DNA of 64,000 nt from Nostoc parmelioides FACHB-3921 (GTDB lineage Bacteria > Cyanobacteriota > Cyanobacteriia > Cyanobacteriales > Nostocaceae), in assembly GCF_014696625.1 (NCBI RefSeq), contig NZ_JACJQL010000011.1:62001-126000 (forward strand). Direction: 5' to 3'. Of this stretch, positions 38,048 through 48,704 are shown in pieces. Position 1 is the first letter of the stretch, and the number at the start of each line of letters is the position of its first letter. Under the pieces are notes generated by a model. It had not been told where the DNA came from. It searched no databases and was given only the letters and a program-made list of their open reading frames with translations. The position numbers and the translations under genes are program-made.

Positions 38048-39817
38048 CTAAGAAGCTACTTGAGCCGCAGTCCGAGTCCGCCGCCTTCTACCATCAGCAA
38101 CCTTCACAGGTGGCTCATCAGGAATTTGCATCAATAAAGTCACTGATGGCTGACATTGCAACTCACGACGAATAGAACGTTGCAACTCCCGTTCTAAAGT
38201 TCCTTGCAAACCACCCCAATCAATCTCAGGCTGTTCACCTTCAGAAGTGGCAAACTCTGACCAGCGCACGCCCAAAATTTCTTCAATACGCTGTTGTACC
38301 CATTTTTGTAACAGCGATCGCTCTACACTAGTAACAACACCACGCAGGTGAATTTCTGGTTTAGCCAACAATTTACCTTGCCAATCAATAGCAGCTGCAA
38401 TAGTCACCAGTCCTTCCTCTGCCATGCGTTGACGTTCTTGCAGTACTTTGGCACTGACCATTCCAGAGCTTGTAGTATCGACTAACTCGATACCAGATTG
38501 AACTTTCCCCGCGACACGAATTGAATCTTCAGTCAGTTCGATGATATCCCCATTTTGAATAATCACCATATTCTCGGCGGGAATGCCTGACTTCTGGGCG
38601 GTTTGGGAATGTTTCACCAACATCCGATGTTCACCGTGGACTGGAACAAAGAACTTGGGTCTAGTTAAGGCAATCATCAGCTTTTGGTCTTCCTGACAGC
38701 CGTGACCCGAAACGTGAATCCCTTGGTCTCTTCCATAGACCACTTTCGCCCCTTGCTGCATCAATTTGTCGATGGTATTGACTACAGCAATTGTGTTCCC
38801 TGGAATTGGGTTAGCAGAGAAGACAACAGTATCACCTTGACGGATTTTAATATGGGGGTGTTCTTTGTTGGCAATCCTGGTCATGGCTGCCATTGTTTCA
38901 CCTTGAGAACCAGTGGTGAGAACCAGAACATTATCGTCTGGCAGATTGCGTACCATGTGCAAGGGTTGCAACAGGTTATCTTCACACTTGATGTAACCCA
39001 AATTACGGGCGTGGGCAATCAAGTTCAGCATGGAACGCCCAACAACTGTGACGACGCGGTTATGCTTTTTCGCCAGTTGCAAAATCATGTTGATGCGATG
39101 AACGCTGGAAGCAAAGGTGGTAACGAATAGCCGTCCTTCCGCTTGACTAAAAACTCTATCTAGATTGGGAAAAACTGATGCTTCTGAAGGGGTGAAGCCT
39201 GGGACTTCCGAGTTAGTGGAATCACTCAACAGACAAAGTACGCCTTTTTCGCCGTGTTCTGCAAGGCGTTGCAGGTCAAATTTTTCGCCATCAACTGGGG
39301 TGTGGTCAAATTTGAAGTCTCCCGTGTGAATCACCACACCTAAAGGAGTGTGAATGGCAACGGTGAAGCTATCTGCAATGGAGTGGGTGTTGCGGATGTA
39401 CTCTACAAAAAATGATTTACCAATGCGTACGACATCACGGGGTAAAACTTTTCTTAATTCTGTGCGATCGCGTACTCCAGCTTCTTCTAATTTACCCTCT
39501 AGCATTGCCATTGCTAGTCTAGGCCCATAAATTACTGGAATGTCAAATTGTTTGAGGTGAAAAGCAATCCCACCGATATGATCTTCATGGCCGTGAGTAA
39601 CAACCATACCTTTGATTTTGTGGCGATTTTCCCGCAGATAAGTCATATCTGGCAGAACGATATTTACTCCGTGCATCGCCTCTGTGGGGAAAGCCAACCC
39701 TGCATCTAAAAGAATGATTTCATCATCATATTCAAAAACGCAGGTGTTTTTACCAATTTCATGTAAACCGCCTAAGGGAATAATTTTTAGGCCAGCATTA
39801 GTTTCGTTTTTAGCCAT
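38048..39817 (-). CDS. rnj: ribonuclease J
   Basis: 589 residues. Metallo-beta-lactamase/beta-CASP nuclease with the zinc motif THGHEDHIGG (His75, His77, Asp79, His80), a second motif HTGDFKFDHTP, LLSDSTNSEVPG, and the beta-CASP part with HVSGHGCQEDQKLMI and PVHGEHRML. It is an endo- and 5'-3' exoribonuclease in mRNA decay and rRNA processing. CAGGAGAAA precedes the ATG. It is the last gene of the asd-dapA-rnj row, a gene order also seen in Bacillus (dapA next to rnjB). Confidence 0.95.
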   Translation of the reverse strand: MAKNETNAGLKIIPLGGLHEIGKNTCVFEYDDEIILLDAGLAFPTEAMHGVNIVLPDMTYLRENRHKIKGMVVTHGHEDHIGGIAFHLKQFDIPVIYGPRLAMAMLEGKLEEAGVRDRTELRKVLPRDVVRIGKSFFVEYIRNTHSIADSFTVAIHTPLGVVIHTGDFKFDHTPVDGEKFDLQRLAEHGEKGVLCLLSDSTNSEVPGFTPSEASVFPNLDRVFSQAEGRLFVTTFASSVHRINMILQLAKKHNRVVTVVGRSMLNLIAHARNLGYIKCEDNLLQPLHMVRNLPDDNVLVLTTGSQGETMAAMTRIANKEHPHIKIRQGDTVVFSANPIPGNTIAVVNTIDKLMQQGAKVVYGRDQGIHVSGHGCQEDQKLMIALTRPKFFVPVHGEHRMLVKHSQTAQKSGIPAENMVIIQNGDIIELTEDSIRVAGKVQSGIELVDTTSSGMVSAKVLQERQRMAEEGLVTIAAAIDWQGKLLAKPEIHLRGVVTSVERSLLQKWVQQRIEEILGVRWSEFATSEGEQPEIDWGGLQGTLERELQRSIRRELQCQPSVTLLMQIPDEPPVKVADGRRRRTRTAAQVAS

Positions 39818-40134
39818 TTTCTCCTGAGATTGTTGTTTGTTGTTTTAGACTTTAAGTAAATTTGCAAATTCAGCTTCTTTTAGGAATGACAAACATGAGC
39901 CTACTTTTCACAAGCAGCCAAATTTTGATTAAATGTGCAGTTTCTGATTCAATAAAAAGGAATTTTAAGTTGAAAAATTCATTGTATATTTATTAGGTTT
40001 TAGCACAAATTTTCAGAGTATTAGAAGCTGGGCGGTAATAAAACTTTAATCATCAGATTTTTCTAATAAACCCCATTAGTTATAGATATACAGTTTTGAC
40101 AAATAGAATTTAACTAGTCCTGAGATATTGGTGA
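39818..40134. other. spacer between dapA and rnj
   Basis: 317 AT-rich bases. Contains the rnj ribosome-binding site and presumably its own promoter. Nothing else recognisable. Confidence 0.4.
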
Positions 40135-41019
40135 TTAGATTAAATTGAGATGTTTCATTACTGCTTCTAGTTTTTGACTGACTTCTGCATCCGCATCACT
40201 TAGGGGCGGACGGGTTGAACCAACCTCCCAACCTTGAAGTTTTAGTGCTTGTTTAATGGGAATCGGATTTGTAGTGATAAATAAAGCTTTAAACAACGGC
40301 AATAGTCGAAGATGAATATCACTGGCGACTGTCACTTGCCCGGAATTAAAAGCTTGGATCATCTGTTGTAGTTGGTTCCCTACCAGATGGGAAGCTACAC
40401 TAACTACGCCCTTTGCTCCTATCGCTAACAAGGGCAAAGTTAACGAATCATCTCCAGCGTAAATCTGGAACTCTTTTGGTGTCGAGCGACGGATTTCACC
40501 CGCTTGGTCGAGATTGCCACTAGCTTCTTTAACACCAATAATATTGTCGATTTCGGCTAACCGCACAACTGTCTCTGGACTGAGGTTTTGACCAGTACGA
40601 CCAGGAACGTTGTATAACAATAGCGGTAAGTCTGGACAGGCTTGCGCTATCGCCTGAAAGTGCTGATATAGTCCAGCTTGCGGCGGTTTGTTGTAGTAAG
40701 GTACAACTTGTAAAGTACCATGTACTCCTATTTTAGCTGCTTTTTGCGTAGCTGCGATCGCTTCTTTGGTGGAATTGGAACCACATCCAGCTATTACCTT
40801 GGCTTTGCCTGCTACTGTCTGCAAAACTTCTACAAATAAATTGTATTCTTCATCCCAACTCAAGGTGGGTGATTCTCCAGTTGTACCACACACAACCAAT
40901 GTATCTGTACCATTGTCAACTAAATGCGCTGCTAGTTCTGCCGCTACAGCATAGTTAACACTCCCGTCCGCTTTGAACGGTGTAATCATAGCGGTTAAAA
41001 CTGTGCCAAAATCTCCCAC
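40135..41019 (-). CDS. dapA: 4-hydroxy-tetrahydrodipicolinate synthase
   Basis: 294 residues from the GTG at 41019 ([15 protein letters not shown]); a TTG 18 bp further upstream is also open but lies in the ribosome-binding region GAGGAGTAACAAGAGG. Landmarks: [33 protein letters not shown] (Tyr of the proton relay), and the Schiff-base lysine in IGVKEASGN. It condenses pyruvate and aspartate semialdehyde on the way to diaminopimelate and lysine. Its substrate maker, asd, lies just upstream. Confidence 0.95.
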   Translation of the reverse strand: MGDFGTVLTAMITPFKADGSVNYAVAAELAAHLVDNGTDTLVVCGTTGESPTLSWDEEYNLFVEVLQTVAGKAKVIAGCGSNSTKEAIAATQKAAKIGVHGTLQVVPYYNKPPQAGLYQHFQAIAQACPDLPLLLYNVPGRTGQNLSPETVVRLAEIDNIIGVKEASGNLDQAGEIRRSTPKEFQIYAGDDSLTLPLLAIGAKGVVSVASHLVGNQLQQMIQAFNSGQVTVASDIHLRLLPLFKALFITTNPIPIKQALKLQGWEVGSTRPPLSDADAEVSQKLEAVMKHLNLI

Positions 41020-41077
41020 CCTCTTGTTACTCCTCAATTTCCTTTTAATTATGTTGATTAGTTATTTAGGTGTCAGA

Positions 41078-41211
41078 TGACAGTTAACTGTTCACTGTCA
41101 TCAGTCAACAGTAGTCAGTCGCTTCTTGCTAGCTACTGACTGGGAAAAGTGCTGTAAAGCCCTGCGGACAAGGTTTATGATGGCTACTGACCACTGACCA
41201 ATGACCACTGA
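41078..41211. repeat. CAGT/GACT-type repeat cluster between asd and dapA
   Basis: A dense set of ACTGACC, ACTGTCA and CAGTCAGT words, both direct and inverted, ending in ACTGACCACTGACCAATGACCACTGACTA (direct heptamer array, 41190-41215). It adds no open frame. Confidence 0.7.
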
Positions 41212-42255
41212 CTACCTAGCAACATAAGCTTTTGTAGGTTGGAGTAAATTTTTTTCTACCAACAACTCGGCTATTTGTACCGCATTCAACGCTGCGCCTT
41301 TACGAATTTGGTCGCCACAAAGCCAGAGTTCTAAACCAGAGGGGTGAGAAATATCTTGGCGGATTCTCCCCACTAAAACTTCATCACGACCACTAGCTTC
41401 AATGGGCATGGGGAAGTAATTTTTTCCCCAATCTTCCAATAATTTTACTCCAGGTGCGTGACTTAAAATTTCTCTAGCTTCATCTGGAGAAAATGGTTCT
41501 GCGAACTCTAGATTAATTGCTTCTGAGTGGGCGCGTAGTACGGGAACCCGTACACAAGTAGCTGTAATTCTAATTTCTTGTGTACCAAAGATTTTGCGGG
41601 TTTCGTTGACCATTTTCAACTCTTCCTCACAATACCCTGAATCGGTCAAGGGAGAGTTATGGGGAAATAAATTAAATGCTAAGGGGTAAGGTAATGCTTC
41701 GGCGACTGGTTCCTCACCTCTCAAGATGGCACTGCTTTGGGTTTTCACTTCTGCCATTGCTTTAGCACCTGCACCACTAGCAGACTGGTAAGTTGCTGCT
41801 ACAATGCGTTGCACTGGTCTAACTTGATGTAATGGCCATACTGCCAAGGTCATCAAAATAGTGGTGCAGTTGGGGTTGGCAATGATGCCTTTATGGTCGG
41901 CGGCGGCTTGGGGGTTCACCTCTGGCACAATCAGGGGAACATCTGGGTTCATGCGGAAGGCGCTGGAGTTATCTATGACAACTGCACCCTTTTCAACTGC
42001 TACAGATGCCCAAGCTTTGGATGTGGAACCACCCGCACTAGCTAAAACTATATCAACATTTTCCAAGGCGCGATCGCTCACTGCCTCGACTATTATATTT
42101 TCACCTTTAAAAGGGAGCGATCGGCCTACGCTCCTTTCTGATGCTAATAATTTTAGCTCTGCCACCGGAAAATTCCGGCTTTCCAACAATTCCAGCAACT
42201 CTGTGCCAACAGCACCAGTCGCTCCCAAAATAGCTACGCGATACGTTTTAGACAA
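41212..42255 (-). CDS. asd: aspartate-semialdehyde dehydrogenase
   Basis: 347 residues. GATGAVGTELLELLE (NADP-binding), GGSTSKAW, the nucleophile cysteine in NPNCTTI, YQSASGAGAKAM and a C-terminal RIRQD..LWLCGDQIRKGAALNAVQIAELL identify Asd. It reduces aspartyl phosphate to the semialdehyde shared by lysine, methionine and threonine synthesis. GGAGGA lies about 7 bp upstream of the start codon. The C-terminal residues QPTKAYVAR run into the adjacent repeat cluster. Confidence 0.96.
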   Translation of the reverse strand: MSKTYRVAILGATGAVGTELLELLESRNFPVAELKLLASERSVGRSLPFKGENIIVEAVSDRALENVDIVLASAGGSTSKAWASVAVEKGAVVIDNSSAFRMNPDVPLIVPEVNPQAAADHKGIIANPNCTTILMTLAVWPLHQVRPVQRIVAATYQSASGAGAKAMAEVKTQSSAILRGEEPVAEALPYPLAFNLFPHNSPLTDSGYCEEELKMVNETRKIFGTQEIRITATCVRVPVLRAHSEAINLEFAEPFSPDEAREILSHAPGVKLLEDWGKNYFPMPIEASGRDEVLVGRIRQDISHPSGLELWLCGDQIRKGAALNAVQIAELLVEKNLLQPTKAYVAR

Positions 42256-43226
42256 ACTAAAATCCTCCTTCCTTAGAGGTTATGGTTAAGTTTTTGGTGG
42301 TTTCTTAGAGATTTATAATTTATCCAGTCTTTGGAAATAAGAATAAAATTAGATATTGAGTAGAAACTTTCCTGATTTTTAGCGATATTTCTTAAATTAG
42401 GTAGTCTGATTTTAAACTTTACATAACTTTAATAAACGCAGGTTCTTACAGCAATTTTTGCTTAATTTCACTGCTTAATTAAAAAATTAAACCCATTATA
42501 CAGTAAATCTCTATTGCAGAGAAAAATCCAGATAAGAGTAAGTTTTCAATGTGATCTATAAAATTCAGTCTGGAAAACAATCACACTTGTCTGTGATGTG
42601 GGTTAGTTTGATTTGTAATGTACGATGATTCAATGTCAACTAAGTCAGTACAATCAAACTATTTTGAATTGTAAACTGATTTTTTGGTACATACCCTACT
42701 TTTTGTAGGCAGAACAAATCTAAAGTTACAAATTTAAATTTTTCCAGCCCTTTGTCGTTGTGGCTAGAGTTCATCTAAAATATTCCATCTAAAAGCCAGG
42801 ACTGGTTTACTGTAAAGGCGTTAACGCTAGGACAATAAACAAACTTGGTATTCTATTATAGGATACAGGCAATTGGTTTGTTGTTTGTGAAAACCAGGAT
42901 ATCACGATAATAGTGCCATAGAACCGATGCGGCAGGTTAACTATGACTCTTTCGGTAAAGTTATAGCACTAAAGCGTCAAGTTTTTTGCCATTAGCAGTA
43001 AACTGGATATCTACTGTAGGCCTAGAAATCTGCCTTGTAGACACTTCCCACTTATCACCAAGAAACATTAACTCACAGAAGCGATGCAAAGTTACGAGTG
43101 CCAAGTTCTCATGGAAAAGTTCCCAGTAACGATGACTATTCAGAACTCAAAACCCAGCACTCACTTTGGTTAATCGCATCTTGTATGTACTTGGAGTCAC
43201 AAACCCCCAAAATTTAGAGACGAAGC
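42256..43226. other. long divergent spacer between asd and tig
   Basis: About 970 bases with no supported gene. Visible structure is a perfect 10-bp palindrome GCGTTAACGC (42818-42827), a small hairpin CCTAC-TTTTT-GTAGG near 42701, and TCACACTTGTCTGTGA near 42582 (an everted form of the CRP palindrome, so not a CRP site). Promoters for both genes must lie here. Confidence 0.4.
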
Positions 43227-44642
43227 ATGAAAGTTACCCAGGAAAAACTTCCCGCCAGCCAAATTGGTCTGGAAATAGAGATTACACCAGAAATTACGCA
43301 AAAAACTTACGAACAGGTAATTAAAAATTTATCCAGAACCGTTAACATTCCTGGGTTTCGTAAAGGCAAAGTACCGAGACAAGTATTATTACAGCGTCTA
43401 GGTAAAACTCATATCAAAGCCGCAGCCCTGGAAGAATTGCTGCAAGATGGGATAGAGCAAGCAATCAAACAAGAATCCATTGCCGCAATTGGTCAACCAC
43501 GCCTGCGCTCATCTTTCGATGATTTAATTAATAGTTACGAACCAGGACAACCCCTGACTTTTACTGCGGCGGTGGATGTAGAGCCAGAAATTAACCTAGT
43601 GCAGTACACAGGTTTAGAAGCCAAAGCGGAAGAAATCAAGTATGATCCAGGGCGGGTTGATGAAGTTTTAGAAAAAGAACGTCAAGAATTGGCGACATTA
43701 ATTCCCGTAGAAGGAAGATCCGCCCAAATTGGTGATGTAGCTGTAGTGGACTTTAAAGGTGTCATCGCCAAAGCTGGAGGTGATGACGAAAATGCAGAAC
43801 CAGAACCCATTCCTGGCGGTGACGCTAGCGATTTTCAGGTAGAATTACAGGAAGATAAATTTATTCCTGGTTTCGTAACTGGCATCGTGGGCATGAATCC
43901 AGGGGACACCAAAGAAGTGTCAGCTCAATTCCCAGATCCTTACGTTAACCAAGAATTGGCAGGGAAACCAGCAATTTTTACGGTGACGCTCAAAGAAATT
44001 AAAGAAAAAGAACTACCGGAATTAAATGACGACTTTGCTCAAGAAGTCAGCGATTTCGATACCCTAGAAGCATTGCGCGCGTCTTTGGCAGAGCGTTATC
44101 AAAAAGAAGCGGAAGACAAAACCAAGAATAATCAGCAAGAGGCTTTGTTAGGCGAACTAGTTAAGCACATCGAAGTAGATTTGCCAGAAACCTTGATTGA
44201 GAAAGAAGTAGACGCGATGCTGACACAAACAGCTATGCGCCTATCCCAGCAGGGACTGGATGTGAAAAAATTATTCACCCAGGATATTATCCCGCAGTTA
44301 CGAGAGCGATCGCGCCCTGAGGCTGTAGAACGCCTGAAACGTTCTTTGGGTTTGCAAGAAGTTGCTAAACGTGAATCAATTACCGTCACCCCAGAAGAAA
44401 TTCAAGCCAGAGTGACAGAATTGGTGCAACAATACCCAGACGAGGATATTGATGTAGAAAGATTGCACACAATCGTAGAAAACGAGCTATTATCCGAAAA
44501 AATCATCGATTGGCTTTTGGCAAATTCTACAGTTGAACTGGTACCAGAAGGCTCATTAGCTAGCCAAGAGTCTGAGATAACTGCACCTGAGACTGAGGCA
44601 GAAACCATAGAGGTTGCAGCAGAATCGACTACAGGGGAATAA
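43227..44642 (+). CDS. tig: trigger factor
   Basis: 471 residues. The ribosome-binding motif is GFRKGKVPR (about residues 41-49). A PPIase (FKBP-like) domain follows (about 160-250, IGDVAVVDFKG), then the long helical chaperone domain, and an acidic, low-complexity tail (from about 440). Trigger factor meets nascent chains at the ribosome exit. It is the first gene of tig-clpP-clpX, the same order as in many bacteria. Confidence 0.95.
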   Translation: MKVTQEKLPASQIGLEIEITPEITQKTYEQVIKNLSRTVNIPGFRKGKVPRQVLLQRLGKTHIKAAALEELLQDGIEQAIKQESIAAIGQPRLRSSFDDLINSYEPGQPLTFTAAVDVEPEINLVQYTGLEAKAEEIKYDPGRVDEVLEKERQELATLIPVEGRSAQIGDVAVVDFKGVIAKAGGDDENAEPEPIPGGDASDFQVELQEDKFIPGFVTGIVGMNPGDTKEVSAQFPDPYVNQELAGKPAIFTVTLKEIKEKELPELNDDFAQEVSDFDTLEALRASLAERYQKEAEDKTKNNQQEALLGELVKHIEVDLPETLIEKEVDAMLTQTAMRLSQQGLDVKKLFTQDIIPQLRERSRPEAVERLKRSLGLQEVAKRESITVTPEEIQARVTELVQQYPDEDIDVERLHTIVENELLSEKIIDWLLANSTVELVPEGSLASQESEITAPETEAETIEVAAESTTGE

Positions 44643-44654
44643 AAAGGCAATTTT

Positions 44655-44691
44655 GTAGGGTGTGTCAGACTCAAACCACAACACACCCTAC
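44655..44691. repeat. GTAGGGTGTGT inverted repeat after tig
   Basis: GTAGGGTGTGT (44655-44665) and ACACACCCTAC (44681-44691) are perfectly complementary. Related elements with the same word occur at 55442-55506 and as a half element at 57580. It could act as the tig terminator, though no T-run follows. Confidence 0.65.
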
Positions 44692-44983
44692 CAGCTGTTA
44701 ACAGCCATTGTCTCCAGAAGACCCCCTCACCAAATTGAAATTTTTAAGTTATAAATGCTGAGTCATGAGTATGAAAAATTATTACTCAAGACTCACCGTA
44801 AATGTAGAAAATGTAGTCAATGGAATGGTTTGCACACTCTCTCGCCTAATTGGGGGTAACACGAGAAGAATATAGATGAGGCATAATGGTTAACACATAG
44901 GTGAATCAAAATCTCATTTATTAACCCAAAGGCAGCTATATGTTGCCAAAATCTCTGTCCCAACTATCTCCAACTGTTCTCGT
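44692..44983. other. spacer between tig and clpP
   Basis: About 290 bases with no gene. Together with the preceding inverted repeat this separates tig from clpP by 341 bp, so clpP probably has its own promoter here; none is obvious. Confidence 0.35.
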
Positions 44984-45682
44984 ATGCTTGTATCGCAGTC
45001 GGCAAATCACTTCATCAATAGTTTAAGTCGATTTGGAATGTCTTCACACCTCAACGGCATAGGCAACATCGTGCCAATGGTCGTAGAACAATCTGGTATG
45101 GGAGAAAGAGCCTTTGATATCTACTCCCGCCTGCTGCGAGAGCGGATTATCTTCTTAGGAACTCCCATTGACGATGCTGTAGCCAACACAATTGTTGCCC
45201 AGTTGTTGTTTTTGGACGCGGAAGACTCAGAAAAAGATATCCAACTCTACATCAACTCCCCTGGTGGATCTGTCTACGCAGGCATGGCAATTTATGATAC
45301 AATTCAGCAAATCCGTCCCGATGTTGTTACTATATGTTTTGGGTTAGCAGCAAGCATGGGGGCATTTTTGTTAACCGCAGGAACTAAAGGTAAACGTATG
45401 TCCCTGCCTGATTCCCGCATTATGATTCACCAACCCCTGGGTGGCGCTCAAGGTCAAGCCATTGATATAGAAATCCAAGCACGGGAAATTCTTTACATTA
45501 AGGCTCAGTTGAACCAGCTATTAGCTAATCACACTGGTCAACCCCTAGAAAGAATTGAAGCAGATACCGACCGCGACTTCTTTATGTCAGCAGAAGAAGC
45601 AAAAAATTACGGTTTGATCGATCAAGTCATCTCCAGACAAAATCTTCCCACAGCAGGGGAAAATGTCACCATCGTGAAATAA
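44984..45682 (+). CDS. clpP: ATP-dependent Clp protease proteolytic subunit
   Basis: 232 residues with the complete catalytic triad: Ser124 (GLAASMGAF), His149 ([10 protein letters not shown]) and Asp198 (DTDRDFFMS). The N-terminal 30 residues resemble a processed leader; Met19 is an alternative start. Clp subunits form a double heptamer that degrades proteins delivered by ClpX or ClpC. clpX starts 9 bp after its stop codon, so ClpX is the expected partner. Cyanobacteria have several ClpP paralogues; this is the clpX-linked one. Confidence 0.96.
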   Translation: MLVSQSANHFINSLSRFGMSSHLNGIGNIVPMVVEQSGMGERAFDIYSRLLRERIIFLGTPIDDAVANTIVAQLLFLDAEDSEKDIQLYINSPGGSVYAGMAIYDTIQQIRPDVVTICFGLAASMGAFLLTAGTKGKRMSLPDSRIMIHQPLGGAQGQAIDIEIQAREILYIKAQLNQLLANHTGQPLERIEADTDRDFFMSAEEAKNYGLIDQVISRQNLPTAGENVTIVK

Positions 45683-45691
45683 GAGGCTGGT

Positions 45692-47032
45692 ATGTCTAAG
45701 TACGACTCCCATTTAAAATGTTCTTTCTGTGGCAAGTCTCAAGAGCAGGTGCGGAAATTGATCGCAGGGCCGGGAGTCTACATCTGCGATGAATGTGTAG
45801 ACTTGTGTAATGAAATACTAGATGAGGAGTTGCTAGATACTAGCGGTGCGGCGGCGCAACCAGCACCAAAATCAGAACCCCCTCAAAAACGCCGCGCCCG
45901 TTCTTCTAATCTCTCCCTGAGCCAAATACCCAAGCCGAGAGAGATTAAAAAGTACCTAGACGAACACGTTATCGGTCAAGATGAAGCCAAGAAAGTTTTA
46001 TCTGTAGCTGTTTACAACCACTACAAACGCTTGGCCATATTGCAGTCTAAGGGTAGTAGCAAAAATGGCGCTGATGATGCCGTAGAGCTGCAAAAGTCCA
46101 ACATCCTTTTAATTGGCCCTACTGGCTGTGGTAAAACTCTCCTAGCCCAAACCCTAGCCAAAATTCTCGATGTCCCCTTTGCTGTGGCTGATGCGACAAC
46201 GCTCACGGAAGCAGGGTATGTAGGGGAAGATGTAGAAAATATCTTACTGCGATTACTACAAGTAGCTGATTTGGATGTAGAAGAAGCCCAGCGCGGCATC
46301 ATCTACATTGATGAAATTGATAAAATTGCCCGCAAGAGTGAAAACCCCTCCATCACCAGGGACGTTTCCGGCGAAGGTGTACAACAAGCTTTGTTAAAAA
46401 TGCTGGAAGGCACAGTTGCCAACGTGCCACCCCAAGGAGGAAGGAAACACCCTTACCAAGACTGCATCCAAATTGATACCAGCAATATCTTATTTATCTG
46501 TGGCGGAGCCTTCGTTGGTTTAGAGAAGGTTGTAGACCAGAGAGGGGGCAAAAAGTCAATAGGCTTTGTGCAGCCTGGAGAAGGGCAATCTAAAGAAAAA
46601 CGGGCAGCAGATGTGTTGCGCCACCTGGAACCAGATGACTTGGTGAAATTCGGCATGATTCCCGAATTTATCGGTCGGGTACCAATGGTAGCGGTGGTAG
46701 ATCCTCTAGATGAAGAAGCCTTGATGGCGATTCTGACTCAACCACGCAGCGCCCTAGTCAAACAGTACCAAAAACTGCTGAAGATGGATAATGTCCAATT
46801 AGACTTTAAACCAGATGCCCTCAAAGCGATCGCGCAAGAAGCCTACCGCCGGAAAACTGGCGCGAGGGCATTACGGGGTATTGTGGAAGAACTAATGCTA
46901 GATGTGATGTACGAGTTACCATCCCGTAAAGATGTGACGCGATGTACAGTCACCAGGGAAATGGTAGAGAAGCGCTCAACCGCAGAATTGCTAGTACACC
47001 CGTCCTCACTGCCTAAACCAGAATCAGCTTAG
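45692..47032 (+). CDS. clpX: ATP-dependent Clp protease ATP-binding subunit ClpX
   Basis: 446 residues. Zinc-binding domain with Cys10, Cys13, Cys32 and Cys35 ([16 protein letters not shown]). The AAA+ module has Walker A GPTGCGKT (about 142-149), pore-1 loop GYVGEDVE, Walker [12 protein letters not shown] and the sensor-2 region [17 protein letters not shown] linker of about 40 residues (Pro/Ala/Arg-rich) follows the zinc domain. It unfolds substrates and feeds them into ClpP; the gene is 9 bp from clpP. Confidence 0.97.
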   Translation: MSKYDSHLKCSFCGKSQEQVRKLIAGPGVYICDECVDLCNEILDEELLDTSGAAAQPAPKSEPPQKRRARSSNLSLSQIPKPREIKKYLDEHVIGQDEAKKVLSVAVYNHYKRLAILQSKGSSKNGADDAVELQKSNILLIGPTGCGKTLLAQTLAKILDVPFAVADATTLTEAGYVGEDVENILLRLLQVADLDVEEAQRGIIYIDEIDKIARKSENPSITRDVSGEGVQQALLKMLEGTVANVPPQGGRKHPYQDCIQIDTSNILFICGGAFVGLEKVVDQRGGKKSIGFVQPGEGQSKEKRAADVLRHLEPDDLVKFGMIPEFIGRVPMVAVVDPLDEEALMAILTQPRSALVKQYQKLLKMDNVQLDFKPDALKAIAQEAYRRKTGARALRGIVEELMLDVMYELPSRKDVTRCTVTREMVEKRSTAELLVHPSSLPKPESA

Positions 47033-47035
47033 TAG

Positions 47036-47107
47036 TCATGAGTCAATGGTCATTAGTTAATAGACTGTTGACTATTGACTATCAACTTTGGACTATTGAC
47101 TATTGAC
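47036..47107. repeat. heptamer repeat cluster (TATTGACT type)
   Basis: Repeated GACTATTGACT and TTGGACTATTGACTATTGACTTT words between clpX and the hydrolase gene. The same type recurs at 48608-48699 and 32937-32978. Confidence 0.75.
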
Positions 47108-47116
47108 TTTGAGCAA

Positions 47117-48037
47117 ATGCCTTATATCAATGTTCGTGGCGTTGAGCATTATTACGAGTGGGTGAAACAACCATCGGGCGATTTAGTTAAGCCTGTGATG
47201 GTGTTTATTCATGGTTGGGCTGGTTCAGCTAGATACTGGAGAAGCACTGCTAACGCTTTATCAGATCAATTTGATTGTTTACTATACGATTTGCGGGGTT
47301 TTGGGCGTTCCCAGGGTAAACCAAATTTTGCTCAAGCCAGTGAGTCTGTAGCTGAGGCTGATTCAACTCAGGAAAAATCTCAAGCCATTCAAGAGTTAAC
47401 TTATGAGATAGAAGAATACGCTGAGGATTTAGTGGTTCTGCTCGATGAATTAAAGATTCAGCGTGTTTATGTGAATGCTCACTCAATGGGTGCGTCTGTC
47501 GCCACAATGTTTTTTAACCGCTATCCCCAACGAGTAGAACGGGGGATATTAACCTGTAGCGGTATTTTTGAATATGACGAAAAAGCTTTCGCCGCTTTTC
47601 ATAAATTTGGTGGTTATGTAGTTAAGTTCCGTCCCAAGTGGTTAGGGAAAATACCATTTGTTGACAGAATGTTTATGGCGAGATTTTTACATCGTCCTAT
47701 ACCTAAAAGTGAGCGCAAGGCTTTCTTAGAGGATTTTCTAGTAGCCGATTATGACACTGCTTTAGGGACAATTTTTACTTCTGTCAGTAAAGCTCAAGCT
47801 GAAGTCATGCCCCAGGAGTTTGCTAAGTTAGAAGTACCAACTCTATTAGTGGCTGGGGAATATGATCAAATTATCCCGGCGAAGATGGGACGACGAGCAG
47901 CTTCCTTAAATGACAAAGTGGAGTTTGTCTTGATTCCCAATACAGCACATTTCCCTATGTTGGAAGATGCGCCTACCTATCTGCGACGGGTACGGGAGTT
48001 TTTACAACTGGCCACACCAGAATTACAAACTAGTTAA
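47117..48037 (+). CDS. alpha/beta-hydrolase fold protein
   Basis: 306 residues from the ATG at 47117; a frame to 47075 only reads through repeat DNA. FIHGWAGSARYW (oxyanion region), the nucleophile elbow NAHSMGAS (Ala-His-Ser-Met-Gly instead of the usual Gly first), an Asp in VAGEYDQIIP, and His in PNTAHFPMLEDAPTYLRRVREFL make a full triad. There is no signal peptide. Substrate not identifiable; it could be an esterase or a lipase-type enzyme. Confidence 0.82.
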   Translation: MPYINVRGVEHYYEWVKQPSGDLVKPVMVFIHGWAGSARYWRSTANALSDQFDCLLYDLRGFGRSQGKPNFAQASESVAEADSTQEKSQAIQELTYEIEEYAEDLVVLLDELKIQRVYVNAHSMGASVATMFFNRYPQRVERGILTCSGIFEYDEKAFAAFHKFGGYVVKFRPKWLGKIPFVDRMFMARFLHRPIPKSERKAFLEDFLVADYDTALGTIFTSVSKAQAEVMPQEFAKLEVPTLLVAGEYDQIIPAKMGRRAASLNDKVEFVLIPNTAHFPMLEDAPTYLRRVREFLQLATPELQTS

Positions 48038-48141
48038 GTGCTGCAAAAGATTACTATAGTTGAATATTACCCTTAAATTTACCTACTTTTGAGATTTTGC
48101 TTTTACACTGAAGATGTAATTTCAACCATTAGGCTATCCTC

Positions 48142-48375
48142 ATGCAGTCTCAACAAGGCTACACCACTGTGAACCGCCCTGGCGATAATGGCTCATTTGT
48201 TGCACACATCTCAACAATGTCTGGTTATCACTCTTGGGGAAAAACACCGGATCAAGCTCGTGGTGAACTTATTGACGTTTTTGAGATGATTCAACAAGAG
48301 TACGAGGAAAATGAACGTTCTCTACAAGACAGTGTTGAATTAACATCAGAAGAAGAGCGTCACCAACTTAGGTGA
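48142..48375 (+). CDS. HicB-like orphan protein
   Basis: 77 residues. The part GDNGSFVAHISTMSGYHSWGKTPDQARGELIDVFEMIQQE follows the HicB antitoxin pattern (G-x-[FY]-V-A-x-x-P-x-L-x-G-x-S-x-G-x-T-x-x-E-A) but the toxin HicA, usually encoded next to it, is missing. It may have been recruited to another role or be a leftover. Confidence 0.6.
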   Translation: MQSQQGYTTVNRPGDNGSFVAHISTMSGYHSWGKTPDQARGELIDVFEMIQQEYEENERSLQDSVELTSEEERHQLR

Positions 48376-48704
48376 TGAAGTTGATATTTATCTCACTTCT
48401 CAGGGTGTGTAGAGTAGCTTTCTGTAGAATATCTTCTACTCCACAACTGCCGATATCTCAAATGTAGAATTGGCGTTTTGTACATCGGGGAATCAACAAA
48501 CGCTTCGAGACGCTACGCATAGCTTGCTTCTTTGCAGGAGTATGTGCGCTTCCACTAAGGCGTAGTCTATCGCATCTGCCTACATCAGCAATCATCTAAT
48601 AGTTGTAATTAGTCAATAGTCCATAGTCAACAGTCCATAGCCTGAGATTTTTGTTGAATCACCAATGACTAATGACCACTGACTAATGACTATTGACTAA
48701 ATAG
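48376..48704. other. repeat-rich spacer
   Basis: About 330 bases. The middle (CGCTTCGAGACGCTACGCATAGCTTGCTTC and GCGTAGTCTATCGCATCTGCC words, about 48495-48580) is a repeat type common in Nostoc spacers, with the CGAGACG/CTACGC pieces able to fold. From 48608 it is an array of TAGTCAATAGTCCATAGTCAAC-type heptamers. No gene is visible. Confidence 0.55.

Noticed and set aside
38684-39130. A 148-codon plus-strand frame over rnj.
   Set aside because: Opposite strand of RNase J; composition follows the codon pattern of the real gene.
42582-42597. TCACACTTGTCTGTGA as a second CRP site.
   Set aside because: The half-sites are in everted order (TCACA-N6-TGTGA), which does not match the CRP consensus.
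47075-47116. Longer N-terminus for the alpha/beta hydrolase.
   Set aside because: It consists of heptamer repeat DNA; the ATG at 47117 begins the conserved part.
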